This document shows, in pieces, positions 6,310 to 15,205 of a stretch of DNA of 26,673 bases (positions are counted from its first letter, which is position 1; every line of letters starts with the position of its first letter). This stretch comes from JAJQCI01 sp964388305 (GTDB lineage: Bacteria; Bacillota; Clostridia; Lachnospirales; CAG-274). The translations under genes and the position numbers were made by a program. Location: NCBI GenBank assembly GCA_964388305.1, contig CAYMAA010000009.1:1-26673 (forward strand), given 5' to 3'. The notes under the pieces were generated by a model. The model was not told the DNA's origin, did not search any database, and saw only the letters and a list, made by a program, of their open reading frames with translations.

Positions 6310-7194
6310 TTATTCGGCGCTGCCCTCGGTTTCAGGCTCATACAGTTCATATTCATCTATATTATCGGGCAAAACAACGGAGCTGTTGTTAATTTCATCA
6401 TATCCTGCTATTGTTCTGTACTTAAATGTAAATATATCCGTTGCGTTAGCGTCCTTCTGTACAGTTACCTGACCGTCATAATACATATTGTAGCTGGCAA
6501 CATATCCGTCCTCGGTAATATATGCCTCAAAGGTTGCCTCGTTAAAGCTGAGATTTTTGTAGGTAGTCCCCGTCATGGCAAGTATCTCAAAAATCTCTTC
6601 ATCAGGCGCTTCCGCAAGGTTTTGCAAATTAAATGTAAAAACAACCTTTTTAATACCGTCACTGTAAGTGGTTATATCCACATGGCTTACAGTATAATCG
6701 TATAGCTTAAATGCGTACCCGTCAATATTGTACTTTATATCCTTCCAAGAGGTTTTCTGTTTTAAATGGTTCTCGTCCGCATCATAATAAACATATCCGT
6801 CGGAGTAAAATCCCTCCATTTTGTTTGTGTTGCCGTCCACTTCATCATCAAGTGAAAAAAACATATTATACTCATCGCCGTTTTTTTCTCTTTCTAAATA
6901 TGTTTTTGTATTTATGTTGTAAGGGTGATCCGTTTCTTCAAACATCACAATCTCAACGTCTTTTTCTTTTGTAAAGCTGTCGGCATTTTCGGTTTTCTTG
7001 TAGGCGTCAAAAAACAGATCGTAGCCATAAGTACCCTCGGTATACTCATCTGTTTTGCCCTCTTCAGCACTATGCTCATAAAATGCCTCGGATGTTATTT
7101 CCGTTACCTGACCCTGCTCTTTGTCAACACCGCTTTTTGCGCAGCCTGCCAAAAAAAGCATAGGGCAAACAGCTAAAACAATAAATCTCTTCAT
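6310..7194 (-). CDS. lipoprotein of unknown function
   Basis: The protein of 294 residues has a clear lipoprotein signal peptide ending in the lipobox LAGC, so it should be anchored on the outer face of the cytoplasmic membrane. The mature part is acidic and rich in Asp, Glu, Tyr and Thr, with alternating polar and aromatic stretches that suggest a beta-rich domain. It resembles a general type of clostridial lipoprotein, but I cannot name the family. Start: ATG 7194 has AGGGAG eight bases upstream; an in-frame TTG at 7200 is too close. That ribosome binding site overlaps the recN stop, so it is probably translationally coupled as the last gene of the asp23-recN run. In many spore formers spoIVB occupies this place. 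It ends at a bidirectional terminator. Confidence 0.78.
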   Translation of the reverse strand: MKRFIVLAVCPMLFLAGCAKSGVDKEQGQVTEITSEAFYEHSAEEGKTDEYTEGTYGYDLFFDAYKKTENADSFTKEKDVEIVMFEETDHPYNINTKTYLEREKNGDEYNMFFSLDDEVDGNTNKMEGFYSDGYVYYDADENHLKQKTSWKDIKYNIDGYAFKLYDYTVSHVDITTYSDGIKKVVFTFNLQNLAEAPDEEIFEILAMTGTTYKNLSFNEATFEAYITEDGYVASYNMYYDGQVTVQKDANATDIFTFKYRTIAGYDEINNSSVVLPDNIDEYELYEPETEGSAE

Positions 7195-7206
7195 AGCCAA
7201 AGCTCC

Positions 7207-8880
7207 CTATCTTCTGTTTCCTATTCTCATATCCTTTGCCGCTTTAACGGTTGCCTCAGTTATTTCGGCTCCTCCGTTTAATCGTACTATCTCATCGATA
7301 ATAGTTTCTTCGTCAAGCCTTTTAATAAGTGTGTGCGTTTCGCCGTTTTCAACAACCTTTTCTATTAAATAGTTGTTATCTCCTGCGGCGCAAATTTGAG
7401 AAAGGTGTGTAATACAAAGTATCTGACGGCTTTTGCCAAGCTCTGCCATTTTAACGGCAACCTGTTGTGCTGTTCTGCCGCTTATACCCGTATCAATCTC
7501 ATCAAAAATAAATGTTTCTATATCGTCACAGGCGGAAAGAACAGCCTTTATGGAAAGCATAACTCTGCTCATTTCGCCACCCGATGCTATTTTCGCAAGG
7601 GGTTTTGGCTCTTCGCCCAAATTGGTTTTTATAAAAAATTCAACATTGTCCATACCGCTTCTGTCAAAGCTGTTTTTGCGTACAATGTTTATTTTAAATT
7701 CCGCATTTTCCATACCGAGTTCATGCAGATTTTTTTCAATCTCTTTTTCTATTTTATCCGCATATTTCTGCCTTATACCGGAGATTTTAAGGCAGCACTT
7801 GTAAATTTCTCTCTTCTGCCTCTTTATCTTTTCGCCCAAAGCCTTTGCTCTTTCTTCGCTTTCCGTTATAGCGGCAAGCTTTTCCTCGGCTTCCTGCAAA
7901 AACTCTCCGCAGGCCTCCTCCGTACCTCCGTATTTGCGGCAAATTTCACGAATTTTATCCAGTCGTTTATCCACTGCCGAAAGCTCGGCTCCGCTGCCCT
8001 CGCAGCTGTCGGCATAATCACTCACAACCTCAGTAACGGCGCTGAGCTTGTCGTTTATATCCTCCAGCTCATCAAGAGTTTCTTCCAAACTCTCATCAAT
8101 TTTGCAAAGGCTTGTTAATGAGCCTATGGCATCTCCTATTTTTTCAACGGCAGAACCCTCGCCGCGGTACAGATTGTAAACAATACTGCCGGCCAGCTCC
8201 TTAATTCTCGCCGCATTAAACAGAATATCCCTTTTTTCTTTTAATTTTTCCTCCTCGCCAACCTTTATTTTGGCGTCTTTCAGCTCGTTTATCTGAAAGG
8301 TTAATATATCAATAAGTGACTCCCTATCCTTACCGAGTCCCGAAAGCTCCTTTAATTTTTTCATGCTTTGGCGATATTCAGTGTACCTTTTGCTGTTTTC
8401 CTCCAAAGCCTCATTAAGCTCTTTTCCGCAAAAAATGTCCAAAAGCTCAATGTGCTTTTTTGGGTTTAAAAGGCTTTGGTGCTGATGCTGCCCGTGAATA
8501 TCTATTAACAGGGAGGATATTTCCCTTATCATGCCCAAAGGCACGGCTTTTCCGTTAAGCCTTACGGTGTTTTTGCCGCTTGTATTCAAGCTTCTGAAAA
8601 TAAGCAGCTCGCCGCTTTGGTCAATATCCACACCCATTTCTCTTATTTTACTGCGTGTTTTTCCGCTTTCCACAATCATCATTGCGGAAACCGCAGCCTC
8701 TTCACGCCCTCGTTTTATAATATCCTTATACGCTCTTTCACCAAGCACAAAATTAATTGAGTCAATAATAATACTCTTTCCCGCGCCTGTTTCTCCCGAA
8801 AGAATGTTAAGCCCTTTGCCAAAATCAACCGTTACCTCGTCAATAATGGCTATGTTTTTAATGTGTAATTCCGAAAGCAT
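7207..8880 (-). CDS. recN: DNA repair protein RecN
   Basis: RecN is an SMC-like ATPase that acts early in double-strand break repair by gathering DNA ends. The 557 residues match the family length. The N-terminal half of the ATPase has FGKGLNILSGETGAGKS, with Walker A at residues 29-36 and IDIHGQHQHQSLL shortly after. The middle is a long charged coiled coil of about 200-350. The C-terminal half has the ABC signature IASGGEMSRVMLS and the Walker B TFIFDEIDTGISGRTA. Both ATPase halves are intact, so it should be functional. It starts 18 bases after the argR stop, and its own stop overlaps the ribosome binding site of the following lipoprotein gene. argR next to recN is the order seen in Bacillus and many clostridia. 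Confidence 0.97.
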   Translation of the reverse strand: MLSELHIKNIAIIDEVTVDFGKGLNILSGETGAGKSIIIDSINFVLGERAYKDIIKRGREEAAVSAMMIVESGKTRSKIREMGVDIDQSGELLIFRSLNTSGKNTVRLNGKAVPLGMIREISSLLIDIHGQHQHQSLLNPKKHIELLDIFCGKELNEALEENSKRYTEYRQSMKKLKELSGLGKDRESLIDILTFQINELKDAKIKVGEEEKLKEKRDILFNAARIKELAGSIVYNLYRGEGSAVEKIGDAIGSLTSLCKIDESLEETLDELEDINDKLSAVTEVVSDYADSCEGSGAELSAVDKRLDKIREICRKYGGTEEACGEFLQEAEEKLAAITESEERAKALGEKIKRQKREIYKCCLKISGIRQKYADKIEKEIEKNLHELGMENAEFKINIVRKNSFDRSGMDNVEFFIKTNLGEEPKPLAKIASGGEMSRVMLSIKAVLSACDDIETFIFDEIDTGISGRTAQQVAVKMAELGKSRQILCITHLSQICAAGDNNYLIEKVVENGETHTLIKRLDEETIIDEIVRLNGGAEITEATVKAAKDMRIGNRR

Positions 8881-8898
8881 AAAATCACCTGTACAACA

Positions 8899-9357
8899 TC
8901 AGTCCAAATCAGTCTTTTTGCCGGTTTTAAGCTCATCTATAAGCATTAAAGCCGTTTCTGAGTTTCTTACTACACACATAATTGTATCATCACCCGCAAC
9001 CGTTCCCAATATGTTGGCATTATTTAAGCTGTCTATTCCTGTGCATACTGCGTTTGCCATACCGGCATAGGTTTTAACAATAACAATATTGCCTGCATAG
9101 TCCACAGAGGTTACGCCCTCTTTAAAAATTCTTGCCGCCATAATTCGGTCAATCGCTGTTCCATTTGTAGGAGCATACTTCTGTCTGCCGCCTTTTCCGG
9201 CAATTTTAATAAGGTTCAAAGCTCTCATATCACGGGATACGGTTGCCTGAGTGGCATTAATGCCCTCCGCCTTTAAAAGCCTTGTAAGCTCCTCCTGGGT
9301 AAAAACCTCATTTGTATTAATAATTTCAAGTATTTTTTCCTGTCTGTCTTTTTTCAT
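8899..9357 (-). CDS. argR: arginine repressor ArgR/AhrC
   Basis: This 152-residue protein is the arginine-dependent transcription factor of the ArgR/AhrC family, a hexamer that represses arginine biosynthesis and can activate catabolism. The N-terminal winged helix-turn-helix includes NATQATVSRDMRAL around residues 34-47. The C-terminal oligomerisation and arginine-binding domain has GTVAGDDT (118-125), where the two Asp residues bind arginine. Length and domain order are normal. No arginine genes lie in the window, so its targets are elsewhere. It lies one base from nadK and 18 from recN, inside the operon-like run, a common position in Firmicutes that probably reflects shared transcription rather than a shared function. 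Confidence 0.96.
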   Translation of the reverse strand: MKKDRQEKILEIINTNEVFTQEELTRLLKAEGINATQATVSRDMRALNLIKIAGKGGRQKYAPTNGTAIDRIMAARIFKEGVTSVDYAGNIVIVKTYAGMANAVCTGIDSLNNANILGTVAGDDTIMCVVRNSETALMLIDELKTGKKTDLD

Positions 9358-9358
9358 A

Positions 9359-10201
9359 TCACTTTATTTCAACCATTTTTCTTCTCAATATATCATAAAA
9401 ACCCAAATCTGTGGTTTTAATGATTTTAGTGTAGTATTCCGCCTTTTTAATTTTAATGCCGCACTCTCTTTTAAGCTCGGCACACTTTTGTCCGTCCGCA
9501 ATCAGCACAGCGTTCTGCCCGTCATCTGCGGCGGCAATGGTAACTTCATCATCACCGCTTATAACCAAAGGCCTTGCGTATAAATTGTGCGGACATATTT
9601 GCGTAATAACCATTAAAGAGGTGTCGGGTTTAAGTACAGGCCCTCCCGCTGATAAATTGTATGCGGTAGACCCTGTGGGACTTGCTATAATAAGTCCGTC
9701 ACCCTTGTAGGTATCTATATAAATACCGTTTACCCATACACTTACCTTTATTATATGAGCTGCTTCTTTGTTCCGTACATACATATCATTAAGGCAAAGC
9801 AGTTTTTCCTGCTCTCCAACCTCCGCTTCAAGCATCATACGCTTTTCAATTATATAATCGCCCCTGAGCATTTTATCTGTTTCCATAATGCCATCTGCCT
9901 TGTCGGCGCCGGCAAGATAGCCTAAATTTCCTAAATTAATTCCAAAAATCGGCACTCCGTAAACGGCGGCATGCTTTGCCACACGCAGTATTGTGCCGTC
10001 ACCCCCAAGCACTATTAAAACCTCAGCCTTGGCATAAATTTCAGTATCGGAGGAAAACACATCTCTAACACCTAACCTTTTGCCAACAATGTGGTTTATC
10101 AGCACCCTGCAGCCCTTTTGATTTAAAAAATGTATAATTTCCCTTGTGTAGCTTAAATCCCTGTCCCTGTCATAATTCGTAATTACTCCGATTTTTTTCA
10201 T
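9359..10201 (-). CDS. nadK: NAD kinase
   Basis: NAD kinase phosphorylates NAD to NADP in the cytoplasm and so supplies the cell's NADP(H). The 280-residue protein has the diagnostic GGDGT motif at 66-70, the NDMYVRNKEAAHI segment and the SPTGSTAYNLSAGGP motif starting at residue 174, followed by CPHNLYARPLVI. All expected active-site elements are present, including the Asp of GGDGT. The start codon overlaps the stop of tlyA in an ATGA arrangement, which indicates translational coupling, and argR follows after one base. This tlyA-nadK-argR-recN order is typical of Firmicutes. Confidence 0.96.
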   Translation of the reverse strand: MKKIGVITNYDRDRDLSYTREIIHFLNQKGCRVLINHIVGKRLGVRDVFSSDTEIYAKAEVLIVLGGDGTILRVAKHAAVYGVPIFGINLGNLGYLAGADKADGIMETDKMLRGDYIIEKRMMLEAEVGEQEKLLCLNDMYVRNKEAAHIIKVSVWVNGIYIDTYKGDGLIIASPTGSTAYNLSAGGPVLKPDTSLMVITQICPHNLYARPLVISGDDEVTIAAADDGQNAVLIADGQKCAELKRECGIKIKKAEYYTKIIKTTDLGFYDILRRKMVEIK

Positions 10202-11004
10202 TTGGTTTTCCTCTTAAAAACAGCGGCGGCGCTTTCAACAACGGATGTTATATGCCTTTTGTCAAAAAGCATACTCTCACCTTGTTTAACGGCGTATAAC
10301 AAATACTCCACGTTGCCGTCACCGCCCTTTATGGGCGAAAACGTAATGCCCTTAACCTTAAAGCCGTTTTTTTTACAAAAAGAAATTATGTCATCAATCA
10401 CCCTAATATGCGCCCTTTTGTCCTTGCATATACCGTTTTTATTAATAAAGCCTCTGCCTGCCTCAAACTGAGGTTTTATAAGAAAAACCCCCTCAGCGTT
10501 TTCGTCAGTAAGCTCATAAGCCTTATTTATAATTTTTGTAAGAGAAACAAAGGATACATCAGCTGCCACAAATTGAGGAACGGTTTTAAAACCATCCACA
10601 TCAAGAATGTTGGTTTGTTCCGCAGAGGTAACTCTCAAATCATCCGCAAGCTCCGCCTTTAGCTGATTTCTGCCCACATCTACCGCATAAACGTGCTTTG
10701 CGCCCTCAAGCAGCATACAGTGGGTAAAGCCTCCCGTAGAAGCGCCTATATCTAAACAGACCTTTCCCGTAAGATTTATTCCAAACTCATCAACAGCCTT
10801 TTTCAGCTTCAGTCCGCCGCGGCTGCAATAGGGCATAATACCGCCCTTGTCAATTTCAATACCGCTGCCGTCGGTTAAAAAAGCCGCCTTAAAAACACTT
10901 TTGCCGTTTTCAAAAACATATCCGCCCTTTATAAGCTCCGCCGCCTCGGCTCTTGAAATATTCAGCTTGTTCTTAACGTAAATATCCAGTCTGATTTTAT
11001 TCAT
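10198..11004 (-). CDS. tlyA: TlyA-family rRNA 2'-O-methyltransferase
   Basis: The protein of about 268 residues is a TlyA-type (formerly haemolysin A) S-adenosylmethionine-dependent ribose methyltransferase thought to act on rRNA. An S4 RNA-binding domain occupies the first 60 residues (RLDIYV, SRAEAAELIKGGYVFENG). The FtsJ-like domain has VCLDIGASTGGFTHCML at 82-98 and YAVDVGRNQL, with a later FLIKPQFEAGR motif. I start it at ATG 11004, which gives the usual MNKIRLDIYV opening and overlaps the dxs stop by eight bases. A TTG 27 bases further upstream is possible but has no better ribosome binding site and would add an unusual extension. Its own Shine-Dalgarno is weak, so it is probably coupled to dxs. 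Confidence 0.93.
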   Translation of the reverse strand: MNKIRLDIYVKNKLNISRAEAAELIKGGYVFENGKSVFKAAFLTDGSGIEIDKGGIMPYCSRGGLKLKKAVDEFGINLTGKVCLDIGASTGGFTHCMLLEGAKHVYAVDVGRNQLKAELADDLRVTSAEQTNILDVDGFKTVPQFVAADVSFVSLTKIINKAYELTDENAEGVFLIKPQFEAGRGFINKNGICKDKRAHIRVIDDIISFCKKNGFKVKGITFSPIKGGDGNVEYLLYAVKQGESMLFDKRHITSVVESAAAVFKRKTK

Positions 11005-12865
11005 TTTCAATAAATTCCCGTATAATTTCAACTATGCTGTCGCTGTCCAAATTATACCTTTTAAAAAGCTGTCCTCTCGAACCCGCCTCAATAAATTTTT
11101 TCGGAAAGGCAAAATTATATATCTTCTTTCCGAAAATCCTGTTTTTAATTAACCTTCCGTTTAAATTCTCACCATAGCCGCCGCTGATAATGTTATCCTC
11201 TATTGTAAAAATATACTCATAGTCCGCTAACTCTTTAACAAACTCATCATCTATGGGAGATGCAAACCTTGCATTATATACCGCAGGATTATACCCTGCG
11301 TTAACAAGGCTTAAATAAACCGAAAGCGCTGTTTTAAGCATAGTACCGTAGCTGACTATGGCAATACGCTCCCCTTCATAAACCCTTTGCGGCTTACCCA
11401 TAACAATATCCTCGGTTCTTCCGCTTAAAACCTCGTCTATCGCTCCCTTTGGGTATCTTATGGCAAAGGGGCCCTTTCCCTTTACGGCAAAGTTCATCAT
11501 ATCGGCAAGCTCCCTTTTATTGCAGGGCGCCATAACCGTCATATTAGGCATTTCCGTTAAAAATGACGTATCAAAAATACCTTGGTGGGTTTCCCCGTCC
11601 TCACCTACAATACCTGCTCTGTCTATACAAAAAATAACGTGTAAATTCTGCAAACAAACATCATGCAAAAGCTGATCGTAGCTGCGCTGTAAAAATGTGG
11701 AGTATACCGCAAAAAAAGGTATATATCCGCTTACAGCCAGTCCCGCCGCAAATGTTACCGCATGCTCTTCCGCAATGCCAACATCAAAAGTTCTTTCGGG
11801 GTAAAATCTCTTAAAGCCGCTAACCCCCGTAGATTCCGGCATAGCCGCAGTAATTGCGCAAATATTGCTTTTTGTTGCAGCAAGCCTTATAAGATTGTTG
11901 GAAAAAACCCGTCCGTAGGTTTCTCCTCCGCTTTCTTCCAATAGCCTGCCCGTTGCGGCGTCAAACCTGCCCACACCGTGAAAAGTATCCGGGTGCTTTT
12001 CAGCAGGCTCATAACCCAAGCCTTTTTTTGTGTATATATGAAGTAAAACGGGCTTGTCATAAGTCTTAATTTTGTTAAAAGTTCTGATAAGCTCCTTAAC
12101 ATTGTTTCCGTTAATAGGCCCTAAATAGGATATTCCCAGTCCTTCAAAAAATTCTCCCTGTATAATTGTTTTTTTCAGGCTTTTTTTGGATTTGCTTATA
12201 AACTCGCTTGCCGCATTACCCACAACGGGCACCTTGCCGAAAGCTGTTTTTACATCTTTTTTAGCCTCATTATACCTGCTTGAAAGTCTTAAAGAAGTTA
12301 AATATCTGCTAACCGCCCCAACATTTTTGGAAATGGACATACCGTTGTCGTTTAAAATAATAAGCAGTTTGGTTTTTTTTCTGCCTGCATTGTTTAAAGC
12401 CTCGTATACCATTCCTCCCGTAAATGAGCCGTCCCCTATTACGGAAATAACATTAAAATTTTCATTTTTCAAATCTCTTGCGGCGGCAATACCCACCGCT
12501 GCGGAAATAGATGTGGAAGAATGACCTACGTCAAAAACGTCATACTTGCTTTCTTCTCTTTTGGGAAAGCCGCTCAGTCCGTCCAGCTGGCGAAGCTTGC
12601 AAAACTCATCCCGTCTGCCCGTTAAAATTTTGTGAACATAAGCCTGATGCCCCACGTCCCAAATAATTTTATCCGCAGGAGTGTTAAAACAGTAGTGTAA
12701 AGCGATGGTCAGCTCAACAACCCCCAAATTGGATGCAAGGTGACCTCCTGTTTCAGCAACCGAATTTATTAAAAACTCCCTGATCTCCTGTGCCAGCGCA
12801 GGCAGATTTTTAATATCAATTTTCCTGAGATCCTCAGGCGAATTTATTTTACCTAAGTACTTCAT
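10997..12865 (-). CDS. dxs: 1-deoxy-D-xylulose-5-phosphate synthase
   Basis: Dxs condenses pyruvate and glyceraldehyde 3-phosphate in the first step of the MEP isoprenoid pathway, using thiamine diphosphate. The 622 residues match the family. Seen in the sequence are HLASNLGVVELTIALHYCF near the N-terminus, the thiamine-diphosphate and Mg site GDGSFTGGMVYEALNNAG starting at residue 144, the transketolase-type EDGETHQGIFD, and FDVGIAEEHAVTFAAGLA with the catalytic Glu. The C-terminal transketolase domain is complete. It lies 33 bases after ispA, the prenyl synthase that uses the products of this pathway, so the pair supplies isoprenoids for quinones, undecaprenyl phosphate or tRNA modification. 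tlyA overlaps its stop. Confidence 0.97.
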   Translation of the reverse strand: MKYLGKINSPEDLRKIDIKNLPALAQEIREFLINSVAETGGHLASNLGVVELTIALHYCFNTPADKIIWDVGHQAYVHKILTGRRDEFCKLRQLDGLSGFPKREESKYDVFDVGHSSTSISAAVGIAAARDLKNENFNVISVIGDGSFTGGMVYEALNNAGRKKTKLLIILNDNGMSISKNVGAVSRYLTSLRLSSRYNEAKKDVKTAFGKVPVVGNAASEFISKSKKSLKKTIIQGEFFEGLGISYLGPINGNNVKELIRTFNKIKTYDKPVLLHIYTKKGLGYEPAEKHPDTFHGVGRFDAATGRLLEESGGETYGRVFSNNLIRLAATKSNICAITAAMPESTGVSGFKRFYPERTFDVGIAEEHAVTFAAGLAVSGYIPFFAVYSTFLQRSYDQLLHDVCLQNLHVIFCIDRAGIVGEDGETHQGIFDTSFLTEMPNMTVMAPCNKRELADMMNFAVKGKGPFAIRYPKGAIDEVLSGRTEDIVMGKPQRVYEGERIAIVSYGTMLKTALSVYLSLVNAGYNPAVYNARFASPIDDEFVKELADYEYIFTIEDNIISGGYGENLNGRLIKNRIFGKKIYNFAFPKKFIEAGSRGQLFKRYNLDSDSIVEIIREFIENE

Positions 12866-12898
12866 TATTACTCACCGCTGTAATTTGCCGCATAAAAT

Positions 12899-13777
12899 TT
12901 ACTTTATTCTGTCAATAAGCCTTTTTGCATATTCTCTCAAAAAAGCGCCCTTTTCTCCAAACTCGTCCAACATATTGCAGGCTTTTTGAGAGTATTCCAA
13001 ATAGTCCCGTTCAGCCTGTTCCATACCGAATATGGAAATATAAGTGGATTTTTCGTTTTTATCGTCACTGCCAACAGGCTTGCCTAAAACCTCCGTTGTG
13101 CTTGTAACGTCTAAAATATCGTCCTTTATTTGAAAAGCTATACCCATATTATAGCCTATTTCTTCAAATTTTTTAAGCTGCCGGTCACTGCCGCCGCCGA
13201 TAACGGCGCCTGCCTTTAATGCAGCCTGTATAAGAGCCGCTGTTTTAAGCTCATGTATTGTAAGGAGGGTTTTTCCGTCTGCTTTTGTGTGTTCACTAAG
13301 CAAATCTGCCACCTGTCCGCCAATTGTTCCCTTAACACCGCAATAACCGCCAATAACAGCGGCAGCACGGGTAAATTTAATATCCTTGCTCAAAACGGCT
13401 GCATTAAGCATAGTTTCAAAACCCAAATTAAGCAGTCCGTCACCTGCAAGAATAGCTATATCCTCGGAAAACCTTTTGTGACAGGTCAGTTTTCCTCTTC
13501 TGTAATCGTCATTGTCCATAGCAGGAAGATCATCGTGGATAAGAGTGTATGTATGTATCATTTCAATGGCTGCGGCAAAAGGCAAAGCCTCCTCCAAACT
13601 GCCTCCCACGGCGTCACAAGCGCCAAGCAAAAGTAAAGGACGCAGCCTTTTTCCTCCCGCAAACACACTGTAAGCCATAGCGTCATAAATTACCTCGGGG
13701 TATTTTGGTGTAAGATGCTTTTTAAGCTCGGAGTTTATAATATCAATTCTTTGGTTCATAATATCCGCAAAATTCAT
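12899..13777 (-). CDS. ispA: short-chain polyprenyl diphosphate synthase (farnesyl type)
   Basis: The 292-residue protein is a trans-isoprenyl diphosphate synthase that extends dimethylallyl or geranyl diphosphate with isopentenyl diphosphate. The family motifs are FAGGKRLRPLLLL (39-51), the first aspartate-rich motif HDDLPAMDNDDYRRG (81-95) and the second FQIKDDILD. The first motif has the two-residue insertion typical of bacterial farnesyl diphosphate synthases (type II), so farnesyl diphosphate is the likely product, although geranylgeranyl diphosphate cannot be ruled out by eye. It begins two bases after the xseB stop and precedes dxs. The xseA-xseB-ispA-dxs order is common in bacteria. 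Confidence 0.94.
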   Translation of the reverse strand: MNFADIMNQRIDIINSELKKHLTPKYPEVIYDAMAYSVFAGGKRLRPLLLLGACDAVGGSLEEALPFAAAIEMIHTYTLIHDDLPAMDNDDYRRGKLTCHKRFSEDIAILAGDGLLNLGFETMLNAAVLSKDIKFTRAAAVIGGYCGVKGTIGGQVADLLSEHTKADGKTLLTIHELKTAALIQAALKAGAVIGGGSDRQLKKFEEIGYNMGIAFQIKDDILDVTSTTEVLGKPVGSDDKNEKSTYISIFGMEQAERDYLEYSQKACNMLDEFGEKGAFLREYAKRLIDRIK

Positions 13778-13779
13778 AC

Positions 13780-14010
13780 TTATTCCTCCTCATCCTCAAA
13801 AGACTCCTTATTAAAAATACCTTCAGCTGTTTTTTTAAGTACCATAACCTGCTGCTCCGTTTTTTCAAGGCTTTTCCCCAGTGTGACACAAAGGTCAATC
13901 CCCTCTTTATACAGCTTTACGGAGCCGTCCAGGGTTGTTTCCTCATTTTCCATTAACTGCACAATTTCTTCAAGCCGTGCCAAATTATCCTCAAATGTCT
14001 TTTTTGCCAT
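13780..14010 (-). CDS. xseB: exodeoxyribonuclease VII small subunit
   Basis: XseB is the small helical subunit of exonuclease VII, which degrades single-stranded DNA together with XseA. The 76 residues match the family: FEDNLARLEEIVQLMENEE, then LDGSVKLYKEGIDL and a helical continuation, ending in an acidic tail. The start overlaps the end of xseA by 20 bases, consistent with translational coupling and stoichiometric production, and ispA begins two bases after its stop. Confidence 0.96.
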   Translation of the reverse strand: MAKKTFEDNLARLEEIVQLMENEETTLDGSVKLYKEGIDLCVTLGKSLEKTEQQVMVLKKTAEGIFNKESFEDEEE

Positions 14011-15205
14011 GTATTTCTCCTATTAGAGCCTCGGCTCTGCCGTCCTTAAAACGCAGCAAAACACTGTCGCCGCACTTTAAGCCGTAAACGCTTTCAATAG
14101 CCTTTCCGCCTGCGTCCTCCGCAATAACATACCCTCTTTCAAGCACATTAACGGGAGATAAGCTGTTAAGCAAAGCTCTGCTCTTATCAAAACCGTTTTT
14201 AAGTATTAAAAGCCTGTTTTCCATCTGTCTGTTAAGCCTTTCCAAAAGAGCGGTTACATAAACCTCGTTTTCATATACTCTGTCCGCAAATTTATCACTT
14301 GCAAAGAAAGCGCCGCAGTCCGTAAGCAGTCCTTTGGCTGATGAAAGCCTTTGCTCCATAATACTGTTTAACCGTTTGTAATTTACATTTACCCATTCGT
14401 TTAAGTCCACAGCCTTTTTTACGGCAATTTCCGCCGCAGCGGAGGGTGTTGCGGCTCTTAGATCCGCAACAAAATCCGCAATAGTAAAGTCTGTTTCGTG
14501 TCCAACGGCAGATATAACGGGTATTTTTGAGGCATAAATTGCTCTTGCGACAATTTCTTCGTTAAATGCCCATAAATCCTCCATACTGCCGCCGCCTCTG
14601 CAAAGAATTATAACATCGCAGCCTTTCCATCTGTTTACATCATAAAGAGCCGCCGCAATGGACGCCGCCGCATTTTCTCCCTGAACGGTAACAGGCACAA
14701 CCACAATTTCCACATTGGGGTTACGTCTGCCTGTTACGGTAATAACGTCCCTTATAGCCGCACCTGTGGGAGATGTTAAAACTGCCACGGTTTTCGGGTA
14801 CTCGGGTAAAGGCTTCTTTTTGGCGGGGTCAAACAGCCCCTCTTTTTCAAGCCTGTTTTTAAGCTGTTCAAAGGCAAGATGCAGCGCACCCGTCCCTTCA
14901 GGCTCCATAATTCTCGCATATAGCTGATAATTCCCTGTTTTTTCATATAAAGTAATACTGCCGTACACTGTAACCTTCGTACCGGTTTCCGGCAGAAATT
15001 TCAAACCCTGTGCATAAGAAGAAAACATAACGCAATTAATTTGCGCGGTTTTGTCCTTCAGGGTAAAATATATATGCCCCGAAGAGTGGATTTTCAGATT
15101 GGAAATCTCCCCTCTTACAAACACATCTGAAAGAAAGGCATCTCTGTCCATCATTCTTTTAACATATAAGTTAATTTGACCAACCGTATAAATTTTGCCT
15201 TTCAT
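13991..15205 (-). CDS. xseA: exodeoxyribonuclease VII large subunit
   Basis: XseA carries the catalytic core of exonuclease VII. The 404 residues show the N-terminal OB-fold domain (YTVGQINLYVKRMMD, VRGEISNLKIHSSGHIYFTLKD). The catalytic region has VAVLTSPTGAAIRDVI, ILCRGGGSMEDLWAFNEE and the metal-binding AVGHETDFTIADFVADLRAATPSAAAE. A C-terminal coiled coil and a short NVLERGYVI tail follow. It is complete and of normal length, perhaps slightly short in the coiled coil. Its ATG overlaps the nusB stop by four bases, and its end overlaps xseB. Confidence 0.97.
   Translation of the reverse strand: MKGKIYTVGQINLYVKRMMDRDAFLSDVFVRGEISNLKIHSSGHIYFTLKDKTAQINCVMFSSYAQGLKFLPETGTKVTVYGSITLYEKTGNYQLYARIMEPEGTGALHLAFEQLKNRLEKEGLFDPAKKKPLPEYPKTVAVLTSPTGAAIRDVITVTGRRNPNVEIVVVPVTVQGENAAASIAAALYDVNRWKGCDVIILCRGGGSMEDLWAFNEEIVARAIYASKIPVISAVGHETDFTIADFVADLRAATPSAAAEIAVKKAVDLNEWVNVNYKRLNSIMEQRLSSAKGLLTDCGAFFASDKFADRVYENEVYVTALLERLNRQMENRLLILKNGFDKSRALLNSLSPVNVLERGYVIAEDAGGKAIESVYGLKCGDSVLLRFKDGRAEALIGEIHGKKDI

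Noticed and set aside
6166..6705. Long plus-strand open frame across the terminators and the lipoprotein gene
   Set aside because: It runs through two strong terminator hairpins, has no ribosome binding site, and lies antisense to a lipoprotein with a clear signal peptide.
7396..8118. 240-codon plus-strand frame inside recN
   Set aside because: It is antisense to the RecN coiled coil and has composition typical of a shadow frame (many Phe, Lys, Asn), with no ribosome binding site.
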